The notes below the pieces were generated by a model, which saw only the letters and a list, made by a program, of their open reading frames with translations, had not been told where the DNA came from and made no database searches. This document shows, piece by piece, positions 1-5,254 of a DNA stretch of 5,464 nucleotides. Location: positions 1 to 5,464 of the forward strand of contig DAIDHU010000372.1 in NCBI GenBank assembly GCA_027451915.1. The letters run 5' to 3'. A program made the translations under genes and the position numbers. Origin of the DNA: Thiomonas sp. Lineage in GTDB: Bacteria; Pseudomonadota; Gammaproteobacteria; Burkholderiales; Burkholderiaceae_C. Each line of letters opens with the position of its first letter. Position 1 is the stretch's first letter.

Positions 1-1
1 G

Positions 2-1207
2 AACCTGCCGGCGAGCCCGCCTCTGACCGCGTTGCTGGACGCCGCGCAGCTGGAACGCCTGGCGGCGCCGGTGGCGCTGTTCGACGACGAGCTCCTGCTC
101 GACACCCTCGACGCCAGTCTGCATCCGGTGCAGGTCCTGCAGGCACGGCGCCTGGCCCGGGAGGGGGCGGGCGCGGCCTCGCCGACCTGGGCGCCGAGCG
201 TTCGCGAACTGCTGCGCCTGCCCAGGGTGCTCGACATGCTGGCCGATCATCCAGCCTGGGCCGAGGCTCTGGGGCGTGCCTACGACCAGCAGGGCCCGGA
301 ACTCATGGACGCGGTGCAGCGCCTGCGCTGGCGCGCACTCGATGCCGGCACCCTCGACCCCACGGACCAGCGCGTGGTGGACATCGCGGACGGAATCATC
401 TCCATCCATGCGGTGGCCTGGATGGCCGTGCCGCAATACGATCCCTGGTGTGTCTACGGGCCCTGGTCGCCGGCCGCCATGCAAGGCTTCGACTACCAGC
501 CATTCGCGCCGGACTGCGGGTTCACCCCGGGCCAGGCCCTGATCCTGGCCGAACCCGTGCCCTTGCTGGCCGGGCGCTGGGTCTGGGGGGCCATCGACTG
601 GCGCGGCCGCCGGGTGCGGGTGGACCGCGACCAGTGGCGGCGTCATGCGCCGGGCCACCCCTTGCCGCCCTCGTGGAGCCCGCCCCCGCCCCGGGTTCCC
701 CAGCAGCCCAGGCCTGCGGCCCCGCCTCCCGGTACCTTGCCCGAGCCTTTGCGCCGCGGCCCCGGCATGCGCATGCCCGCGCCGCAGCAAGCGCAGCCGC
801 CTCGGCCGGCCAGCCCGGTGCCGCGGCCGCAAGGCCTGCCCGCCCAGCAGGCCGCGCCGCCGTACCGCGGGGAGCCTTCGCCGCAGCCCGCGAGGCCGCC
901 GCGCCCGGATACCCGACCTCGGTTCCCGACGCCGGCCCCGCAGCTGCAACACCAAGGCCAGCCGCAAGGGCCAGGCCCGCAGGCGCCATGGCCGCCGCAA
1001 CGCCAGCAGCAGCCTGGGCCACAGCGTCAGCAGCCTGGGCCGCAACGGCAGCAGCCTGGGCCACAGCGCCAGCAGCCTGCGCCGCAACCGCAGCAACCGC
1101 AGCAACAGCAGCAACAGCAGCAACAGCAGCAACAGCAGCAACAGCAGCAACCGCAGCCCGGGCCGCAGCGCCAGCAGCGGGGGGCCCGGGATGCCTCCTC
1201 CGGGTAG
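2..1207 (+). CDS. DUF3300 family protein with Pro/Gln-rich repeat tail (5' end missing)
   Basis: The frame is open to the left edge (it reads N-L-P-A-S-P-P-L-T-A before the TTG at 32), so the true start and any signal peptide lie outside the window and TTG 32 need not be the start. The N-terminal part resembles the DUF3300 family: L-A-A-P-V-A-L-F-D-D-E-L-L (bases 59-97), a W-A-P-S-V-R-E-L-L segment (about 188-214), M-D-A-V-Q-R-L-R (305-328), Y-D-P-W-C-V-Y-G-P-W (437-466) and D-W-R-G-R-R-V (596-616). Family function is unknown; members are usually exported, so a periplasmic or envelope location is inferred. Two cysteines (codons at 449-451 and 515-517) could form a disulfide. From about base 660 to the stop the protein is a low-complexity Pro/Gln/Arg/Ala tail, probably disordered, with 7-residue repeats and a run of 17 glutamines. 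It is convergent with the dehydrogenase gene, with 32 bp between the stops. Confidence 0.85.
   Translation, partial: NLPASPPLTALLDAAQLERLAAPVALFDDELLLDTLDASLHPVQVLQARRLAREGAGAASPTWAPSVRELLRLPRVLDMLADHPAWAEALGRAYDQQGPELMDAVQRLRWRALDAGTLDPTDQRVVDIADGIISIHAVAWMAVPQYDPWCVYGPWSPAAMQGFDYQPFAPDCGFTPGQALILAEPVPLLAGRWVWGAIDWRGRRVRVDRDQWRRHAPGHPLPPSWSPPPPRVPQQPRPAAPPPGTLPEPLRRGPGMRMPAPQQAQPPRPASPVPRPQGLPAQQAAPPYRGEPSPQPARPPRPDTRPRFPTPAPQLQHQGQPQGPGPQAPWPPQRQQQPGPQRQQPGPQRQQPGPQRQQPAPQPQQPQQQQQQQQQQQQQQQQQPQPGPQRQQRGARDASSG
1013..1096 (+). repeat. 21-bp tandem repeat encoding P-G-P-Q-R-Q-Q
   Basis: Four consecutive 21-bp units begin at 1013, 1034, 1055 and 1076. The first three encode P-G-P-Q-R-Q-Q with only synonymous third-base differences (cca/ccg, cag/caa, cgt/cgg/cgc). 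The fourth is degenerate (P-A-P-Q-P-Q-Q). The unit is a multiple of three, so gain or loss of copies would change tail length without shifting the frame. Confidence 0.9.
1100..1150 (+). repeat. 9-bp microsatellite (CAA CAG CAG)n encoding 17 glutamines
   Basis: After an initial CAG at 1100, five perfect copies of CAACAGCAG run from 1103 to 1147, followed by one more CAA. The whole tract encodes an uninterrupted run of 17 Gln. Being perfect, short-unit and in frame, it is a good substrate for replication slippage, giving variable length rather than on/off switching. Flanking Gln-Pro codons look like a decayed extension of the same repeat. Confidence 0.93.
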
Positions 1208-1239
1208 AGCAGCCTGGCTGGGTAGAGGCTGGCCTGGAA

Positions 1240-2142
1240 TCAGTCCCGCGTCGAGGAGCGCGGGCTCAGGCCGGCGTCCTCGCTGACACCGATCGCCGCG
1301 GCGCTCCAGTCCATGTCGCCGCGCTGACGCGCCAGGGCCGACAGCAGGCGACCCTGCACCAGCTGTGCCAGGGGCATGGGCATGGCGACCTTGCGCGCGG
1401 CGCCCAGCACGAGGTCGGCGTCCTTCAGGCCCAGGGACAGCTTGAACCCCGCGGGCTCATAGGCGTGCTGAGCGATCTGGCGCCCGTAGTTCACCATCAC
1501 CGGCGCCGGGAAGATGGACAGGGTCAGCACCTCGGCGGTGCGCTCGCGCGGCAGGCCGTAGCGTTCGCCCAGGGTCATCGCCTCGGCCAGGGACTCGATG
1601 GCCGCCATCAGCATGAAATTGCCCGACAGCTTGAGCACGTTCGCTGCCGCCGCGTCCTCGCCCAGCTCGAACACGCGCTGGCCCATGGCCTGCAGCGCGG
1701 GCATCACGGCCTGGCGCGCCGTCTGCGGGCCCGCGCAGAGCACGAACAGCTTGGCAGCGGCGGCCGCGTCCGGGCGGCCGAACACCGGCGCGGCCACGTA
1801 ATGCGTGCCGCGGGCGGCGTGCAGCGCGACCATCTCCTGGGTGGTCTGCGGGGAGACCGTGCTCATCGACAGGTGAATGCCTCCCTGGCCGAGTTGCCGG
1901 CCGATGCCGTGCTCGCCCTGCACCAGCTCACGCAGGGCGGCGTCGTCGGACAGCATGGTCACGATCACGCCCGAGGCCTGCGCCACGTCCCGCGCATGGG
2001 GCACCAGCCGCGCGCCGTCGCGCACCAGATCCCGCGCCTTCTCGGGCGAGCGGTTCCACACGGTGACCCGAAAGCCCGCGCGCAACAGATTGGCGGCCAT
2101 GCCGCGGCCCATGCTGCCCAGGCCGATGAATCCGATGTCCAT
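1240..2142 (-). CDS. NAD(P)-dependent beta-hydroxyacid dehydrogenase family oxidoreductase
   Basis: A 300-residue protein of the 3-hydroxyisobutyrate dehydrogenase/6-phosphogluconate dehydrogenase superfamily, full length for the family and probably cytosolic. Residues 7-12 (G-L-G-S-M-G) form the Rossmann dinucleotide loop. N30-R31-S32 after the second strand suggests NADP(H) rather than NAD(H). The L-S-M-S-T-V-S-P segment (91-98) matches the substrate-loop region. K171 followed by G174-N175 fits the catalytic Lys and its Asn partner. K240-D241 begins the second conserved C-terminal motif. The usual D-A-P-V-S-G-G motif reads A-A-P-V-F-G-R (117-123), so the acid pocket is probably altered and the substrate cannot be assigned. 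The ATG start is supported by GGAG (2151-2154) with 8-nt spacing. It lies 21 bp downstream of the ene-reductase stop, so co-transcription is likely. Alternatives within the family include semialdehyde or glyoxylate reductases. The catalytic Lys argues against an imine reductase. Confidence 0.9.
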   Translation of the reverse strand: MDIGFIGLGSMGRGMAANLLRAGFRVTVWNRSPEKARDLVRDGARLVPHARDVAQASGVIVTMLSDDAALRELVQGEHGIGRQLGQGGIHLSMSTVSPQTTQEMVALHAARGTHYVAAPVFGRPDAAAAAKLFVLCAGPQTARQAVMPALQAMGQRVFELGEDAAAANVLKLSGNFMLMAAIESLAEAMTLGERYGLPRERTAEVLTLSIFPAPVMVNYGRQIAQHAYEPAGFKLSLGLKDADLVLGAARKVAMPMPLAQLVQGRLLSALARQRGDMDWSAAAIGVSEDAGLSPRSSTRD

Positions 2143-2163
2143 GGTGTGCGCTCCGTACTTGTC

Positions 2164-3291
2164 TCAGGCCTCGGCCGCCTGCTCGTCCAGGTCCAGCGCC
2201 GGATAGTCGGTGTAGCCGGCAGGCCCCGGGGTGTAGAAGCTTTGCGGCTCCGGCTGGTTCAGCGCCGTGTCGCGGCGCAGGCGCAGCGGCAGGTCCGGGT
2301 TGGCGATGAAGGCGCGGCCGAAGGAGATCGCGTCGGCGCGTCCCGACTCGACGGCCTCGATGGCCATCGCGCGGTCGTAGCCGTTGTTGGCGATGTAGGC
2401 GCCACGGAAGGATTTGCGGGCCGTCGCGTAATCAAATCCGGGCAGGTCGCGCGAGCCTCCGGTGGAGCCCTCGATCATGTGGATGAAGGCGACGCCGCGT
2501 TGATCCAGCTGTTCGATCAGGTGCCCGAAGGTCGCCTGCGGGTGGCTGTCGGAGATGGCATTGAAGGGCGTGAGGGGCGACAGGCGGATGCCCACGCGCG
2601 CGGCGCCGATCTCGGCCACCACGGCGTCCACGATTTCCAGCGCGAAGCGGCAGCGCGCGGCCACCGATCCGCCATAGGCGTCGTCGCGGCGGTTGGTGCC
2701 GTCGCGCAGGAACTGGTCGATCAGGTAGCCGTTGGCGCCGTGGATCTCCACGCCGTCGAAGCCCGCGCGCAGGGCGTTGGCCGCGGCGCGCCGGAATTCA
2801 CCCACCACCTCGGCGATCTGTTCCACGCTCATCGCCAGGGGCACCGGAATGTCCCGCTTGCCCTGGTGGGTGTAGGCGACGACGCCTTCGGGCGCCAGCG
2901 CGGAGGGCGCGAAGGGCTGCAGCCCGCCGCTGAGTTCGGGATGACTGATGCGCCCTACGTGCCAGATCTGCGCCAGCATTTTCGAGCCGGCCTGGTGCAC
3001 GGCCTGGGTGATGGCTTTCCAGCCCTCGACCTGGGCATCGGAGTAGATGCCCGGCGTGGCCATGTAGCCCTTGCCGCGGGGCGAAATCTGCGTGCCTTCG
3101 CTGATGATCAGCCCGGCGCCGCTGCGCTGGCGGTAGTACTCGACGTTGATGTCGCTGCCGGGCACGTCGCCGGCGGCTTCGTCGGCGCGGCAGCGGGTCA
3201 GCGGCGCCATGACGATGCGGTTGGCGATGTCGATGCAGCCGATGCGGCCGGGCTGGAACAGCCGGGCCTCGTGGATCTTCGGGGCGTTCAT
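2164..3291 (-). CDS. Old Yellow Enzyme family FMN-dependent alkene reductase (NemA-like)
   Basis: A 375-residue TIM-barrel flavoenzyme, normal length for classical OYE proteins. These use NAD(P)H via FMN to reduce the activated C=C of enals, enones and maleimides, and sometimes nitro compounds. N-R-I-V-M-A-P-L-T-R (24-33) holds the flavin-contacting Thr32. H184-G-A-N187 is the substrate-anchoring His/Asn pair of the OYE/morphinone reductase type (not His/His as in PETN reductase). Y189 is the expected proton donor, R236 a flavin phosphate contact, and S323-F-G-R326 the C-terminal FMN phosphate motif. I chose ATG 3291 because AAGGAC (3298-3303) sits 6 nt upstream and homology-like sequence begins there. 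A longer frame reaching 3414 adds 41 unconvincing residues. The gene starts 130 bp after the methyltransferase and is followed after 21 bp by the dehydrogenase. Cys34, right after the flavin Thr/Arg, may be redox-sensitive but this is speculative. The physiological substrate is unknown. Confidence 0.95.
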   Translation of the reverse strand: MNAPKIHEARLFQPGRIGCIDIANRIVMAPLTRCRADEAAGDVPGSDINVEYYRQRSGAGLIISEGTQISPRGKGYMATPGIYSDAQVEGWKAITQAVHQAGSKMLAQIWHVGRISHPELSGGLQPFAPSALAPEGVVAYTHQGKRDIPVPLAMSVEQIAEVVGEFRRAAANALRAGFDGVEIHGANGYLIDQFLRDGTNRRDDAYGGSVAARCRFALEIVDAVVAEIGAARVGIRLSPLTPFNAISDSHPQATFGHLIEQLDQRGVAFIHMIEGSTGGSRDLPGFDYATARKSFRGAYIANNGYDRAMAIEAVESGRADAISFGRAFIANPDLPLRLRRDTALNQPEPQSFYTPGPAGYTDYPALDLDEQAAEA

Positions 3292-3297
3292 GCGCGG

Positions 3298-3303
3298 GTC
3301 CTT
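3298..3303 (-). promoter_or_regulatory. Ribosome binding site fixing the ene-reductase start
   Basis: On the minus strand AAGGAC lies 6 nt before ATG 3291. It supports this start over in-frame starts further upstream (up to 3414), which would place the inverted repeat and the -10-like box inside the coding region. Confidence 0.65.
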
Positions 3304-3324
3304 GGTCTTGGGGTTCGACGGGCC

Positions 3325-3354
3325 GAGTACGGCGGCGCCCGGCGCCCCGTACTC
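3325..3354. promoter_or_regulatory. Inverted repeat/hairpin in the ene-reductase leader, possible operator
   Basis: A perfect 8-bp inverted repeat GAGTACGG (3325-3332) and CCGTACTC (3347-3354) flanks a GC core containing two copies of GGCGCC (3334-3339 and 3341-3346). The core can extend the stem past a one-base bulge. It lies between a -10-like box (3370-3375) and the ribosome binding site of the ene-reductase. That position suits a repressor operator just downstream of a transcription start, or an RNA hairpin in the leader. There is no T-run on either side, so a classical terminator for the methyltransferase is less likely. Confidence 0.45.
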
Positions 3355-3369
3355 CGTGAAAACCCTGAG

Positions 3370-3375
3370 ATTATG
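3370..3375 (-). promoter_or_regulatory. Possible -10 box for the ene-reductase/dehydrogenase unit
   Basis: The minus strand reads CATAAT, five of six matches to TATAAT, 78 nt upstream of the ene-reductase ATG and in a locally less GC-rich spot. No good -35 is present: at 17-bp spacing the hexamer is CTGCAG. This is a tentative promoter that would give a leader of roughly 70 nt containing the inverted repeat. Confidence 0.3.
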
Positions 3376-3421
3376 GCGGCTTCCCGCGGATCCTGCAGCG
3401 CGCCCCGCTGGCATGGGAGTC

Positions 3422-4192
3422 CTACATCGGGCTACGCGCCCACCACAGGCCGGTCGACGGCGTGAAGCTGCCGTCGGGCTCCACCTGCAGGGCCTCGCGT
3501 ACCTCCCGCGGGGCCCCCTGCATCAATTCGCGGATCGCCCGCACCATGGTCTCGGGCGTGCGCATGCGTCGCACCCAGGTGTCGAACTGCAGGCGCGTGG
3601 GCCAGCGCTGCTCGTGCAGCAGCCCCACGCCGATGCTCTGCAGCAGCGCCAGCCACTGTGTGCGCGAGCGGTTGCGCACATGCGAGGTGTCGCGCAGCAA
3701 CTCGATGCATTGCAGATGGGTGTCCACCAGTGCCTGCTCCGCTCCCTCCAGGTCGATCACCAGCAGGTGGCCGCCGGGGCGCAGCACGCGGCGGATCTCG
3801 GCCATGGCCTGCTCCAGGTTCGTCCAGTGATGGGCGCTGTAGCGCGTGGCCACGAGGTCGAAGCTGGAGTCGGCGAAGGGCAGGCCGTGCACGTCGCCCG
3901 CCTGAACCTGCAAGCCGCTCAGGCCGCGCTCGGCGGCCGTGTGGCGCACCACCTCGAGCATGGATTCCGAGGCGTCGAAGGCAATCACCGTGTGCGCGAC
4001 CTCGGCCATGGCGTACGCGAGGTGGCCGGCGCCGGTGCCCAGGTCCAGCGCCCGGGCCGGCCCTGTGTCGAGCCCGGCGAGCAGTTCGCGCGCGCACCGC
4101 AGGTCGGGTCCCGCGGCATGCACCGTGCTGCTCAGGTAGGCCTGGGCGCGGGGATCGAAGCTGGCGTTGACGGCGTCGAGATGGGATGTCAT
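3422..4192 (-). CDS. Class I SAM-dependent methyltransferase (Methyltransf_11/UbiE-like)
   Basis: A 256-residue protein, probably a soluble cytosolic enzyme. Motif I is A-L-D-L-G-T-G-A-G (48-56), the glycine-rich SAM loop. D73 (A-F-D-A-S) is the acidic residue expected to bind the ribose of SAM. G-D-V-H-G-L-P-F-A-D-S-S-F-D-L-V (99-114) covers motif II, followed by Y-S-A-H-H-W (118-123) and R-V-L-R-P-G-G (135-141). This is the layout of small-molecule methyltransferases of the UbiE/COQ5 type. The C-terminal third (about 150-256), which should set substrate choice, I do not recognise. ATG 4192 is supported by GGAG (4200-4203) at 7-nt spacing. A TTG at 4270 would add 26 unconvincing residues. 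It is the first gene of the leftward series and is divergent from the XRE regulator, which suggests control by it. A ubiquinone-pathway role is unlikely without other ubi genes nearby. Confidence 0.9.
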   Translation of the reverse strand: MTSHLDAVNASFDPRAQAYLSSTVHAAGPDLRCARELLAGLDTGPARALDLGTGAGHLAYAMAEVAHTVIAFDASESMLEVVRHTAAERGLSGLQVQAGDVHGLPFADSSFDLVATRYSAHHWTNLEQAMAEIRRVLRPGGHLLVIDLEGAEQALVDTHLQCIELLRDTSHVRNRSRTQWLALLQSIGVGLLHEQRWPTRLQFDTWVRRMRTPETMVRAIRELMQGAPREVREALQVEPDGSFTPSTGLWWARSPM

Positions 4193-4240
4193 GGGGTTTC
4201 TCCGGTGCGGGATTCGGGTGGGGCGTGCAGCTTGGGATCT

Positions 4241-4270
4241 ACCATAGGCCCGGCCTTGGTCATGGAACAA
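4241..4270 (-). promoter_or_regulatory. Weak candidate promoter for the methyltransferase
   Basis: On the minus strand, TTGTTC (4265-4270) and TATGGT (4241-4246) are separated by 18 bp. Matches to the sigma-70 consensus are 3/6 and 4/6. It points to the methyltransferase, about 50 nt upstream of its ATG. A short CAAG-ACC-CTTG inverted repeat (4268-4278) overlaps the -35. Such a poor promoter might need an activator. Confidence 0.3.
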
Positions 4271-4285
4271 GACCCTTGCTTATCC

Positions 4286-4294
4286 TGGTATAAA
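4286..4294 (+). promoter_or_regulatory. Extended -10 promoter of the XRE regulator
   Basis: TGG-TATAAA: a TG dinucleotide one base before TATAAA (4289-4294), the extended -10 arrangement, which can work without a -35. No good -35 is seen 16-18 bp upstream (AACAAG at 17 bp). Transcription would begin near 4301, leaving a leader of about 23 nt before GTG 4324. Confidence 0.55.
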
Positions 4295-4297
4295 AAC

Positions 4298-4310
4298 CAG
4301 CAGCCTGCTG
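4298..4310. promoter_or_regulatory. Perfect palindrome at the regulator's start site, candidate operator
   Basis: CAGCAG-C-CTGCTG is a perfect 6+1+6 inverted repeat lying directly on the predicted transcription start of the regulator. This is where a dimeric XRE-type protein could bind to repress its own gene. Binding is inferred from symmetry and position only. Confidence 0.45.
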
Positions 4311-4323
4311 CCCGAGAACTGTC

Positions 4324-5133
4324 GTGGACCACCCCGGGCCGGAACCCTCCGGCGAAGCCGAACAGCTTGGCGCCTTCCTGCGCGCCGCCCGCGAGCGCCT
4401 GCAACCCGAGGCCGCCGGCCTGCCCGCCGGGCGGCGCCGGCGCACCCGGGGACTGCGCCGCGAGGAGGTGGCGGCGCTGTGCGGAATCAGTCCCACCTGG
4501 TATACGTGGATCGAGCAGGGGCGTACCCAGGCCGTGTCCGTGGCCACGCTGGACGCCCTCGCGCAGGGCCTGCGCCTGCGCGCTGCCGAGCGTGCCTATC
4601 TGTTCGAACTGGCGCGTCGCGCCGATCCGCGCGCCGCGCTGGTGTCTCGCTCGCCGGTGGTCGAGCCCGAGGACCACGCATGCGCCAGCCTGGTGCGCCA
4701 GATGCGCTGCCCGGCCTACGCGCTGGACGCGCACTGGGATCTGCTCGCATGCAATCCCGCGGCCCGGCGCCTGTTCGAGCCCTGGCTGGGCGAGCACGGC
4801 CCCGCGGAGCCCAACCTGCTGCGCTGGGTGTACCTGGATCCGGCCGCGCGCGCGTGGATTGTCGATTGGGAACTTCGCGCGCGCCGGTTGGCCGCGGAGT
4901 TTCGCGCCGACACCGCCCCGCTGCGCGACGACCCCAGGCATCGCCGCTTCGTCGCCGCGCTGTGCGCGCAAAGCGAGCAATTCGATGCCGCCTGGCGCTC
5001 GCAGCAGGTGCTCGAACGCGAGGGCGGGCTGCGTGCCTTCGCCACCGCCGAGGGCCCGCGCGACTACCGCCAGTCCACCCTGCGTGGTGGCGTGGCGGGG
5101 GCCGTCAAGCTCATCGTCCTGCAACCGGTCTGA
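4324..5133 (+). CDS. XRE-family transcriptional regulator with MmyB-like ligand-binding domain
   Basis: A 269-residue DNA-binding regulator. The N-terminal helix-turn-helix spans about 12-95. Its core is L-R-R-E-E-V-A-A-L-C-G-I-S-P-T-W-Y-T-W-I-E-Q-G (44-66), the typical 'REEVA..AGIS..WYTWLEQG' form of this family. The rest (about 115-268) matches the MmyB/MltR-like ligand-binding domain, which is PAS-like and thought to hold a hydrophobic small molecule. Examples are W138-D-L-L-A-C-N-P-A-A (138-147), N164-L-L-R-W (164-168), L171-D-P-A-A-R (171-176), D181-W182 and a closing L-I-V-L-Q-P. The GTG at 4324 is the only start between the in-frame stop at 4291 and the first conserved residues; the Shine-Dalgarno match is weak (GAGA at about 4314-4317). 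The gene is divergent from the methyltransferase/ene-reductase/dehydrogenase series, and such regulators often control adjacent oxidoreductase genes. The inducing ligand is unknown. Confidence 0.93.
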   Translation: MDHPGPEPSGEAEQLGAFLRAARERLQPEAAGLPAGRRRRTRGLRREEVAALCGISPTWYTWIEQGRTQAVSVATLDALAQGLRLRAAERAYLFELARRADPRAALVSRSPVVEPEDHACASLVRQMRCPAYALDAHWDLLACNPAARRLFEPWLGEHGPAEPNLLRWVYLDPAARAWIVDWELRARRLAAEFRADTAPLRDDPRHRRFVAALCAQSEQFDAAWRSQQVLEREGGLRAFATAEGPRDYRQSTLRGGVAGAVKLIVLQPV

Positions 5134-5138
5134 ACCCC

Positions 5139-5154
5139 GCCCGCGCAGGCGGGC
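5139..5154 (+). terminator. GC hairpin just after the regulator stop, possible weak terminator
   Basis: GCCCGC (5139-5144), a GCAG loop and GCGGGC (5149-5154) form a perfect 6-bp GC stem beginning 6 nt after the TGA. No T-run follows (CAGGAGC), so it is not a textbook intrinsic terminator. It may be a weak terminator or a structure protecting the 3' end. Confidence 0.35.
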
Positions 5155-5193
5155 AGGAGCCGGTCCCAGGCCCTAAGATGCCGGGCGAGACAA

Positions 5194-5220
5194 GGTCCGC
5201 GGGGGGCTGTACCCCGGACC
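5194..5220. other. GC-rich inverted repeat in the leader of the efflux gene
   Basis: GGTCCG (5194-5199) pairs with CGGACC (5215-5220). After a bulged C5200, GGG (5201-5203) pairs with CCC (5212-5214), leaving an 8-nt loop. It lies about 35 nt upstream of the membrane fusion protein ATG and downstream of a TAAGAT box (5174-5179) that resembles a -10 but has no clear -35. It could be an operator, a leader hairpin, or chance in GC-rich DNA. Confidence 0.35.
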
Positions 5221-5254
5221 CACGACAACCTCGTTCGGATCCCGATCACCAGCC

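Noticed and set aside
1100..1150. The Gln-codon repeat as a CRISPR-like or regulatory repeat array
   Set aside because: There are no spacers, the unit is a 9-bp microsatellite, and it sits inside a coding frame encoding poly-Gln.
1210..1231. CAGCCT...AGGCTG inverted repeat in the gap between the convergent stops, as a bidirectional terminator
   Set aside because: The stem is only 6 bp with a 10-nt loop and no T-run on either strand, so it is indistinguishable from chance.
3292..3414. A 41-residue N-terminal extension of the ene-reductase
   Set aside because: The classical OYE start fits ATG 3291 with its AAGGAC, and the extension covers the inverted repeat and -10-like box.
448..3465. A 1005-codon plus-strand open frame running over the DUF3300 tail and antisense to the dehydrogenase and ene-reductase genes
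   Set aside because: Its translation is an Ala/Arg/Gly/His-rich sequence with no recognisable domain, and three convincing genes explain the same DNA. Long antisense frames are expected in high-GC DNA.
4193..4270. TTG 4270 as an upstream start for the methyltransferase
   Set aside because: It would add 26 residues unlike the family and cross the promoter region, while ATG 4192 has a well-spaced GGAG.
4189..5124. A 311-codon minus-strand frame opposite the regulator
   Set aside because: It overlaps the regulator almost fully, has no recognisable domain and runs through the divergent promoter region; a shadow frame.
3146..5176. A 676-codon plus-strand open frame across the methyltransferase and the regulator
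   Set aside because: It is antisense to the methyltransferase and out of frame with the regulator, has low-complexity composition, and both real genes have clear family motifs.
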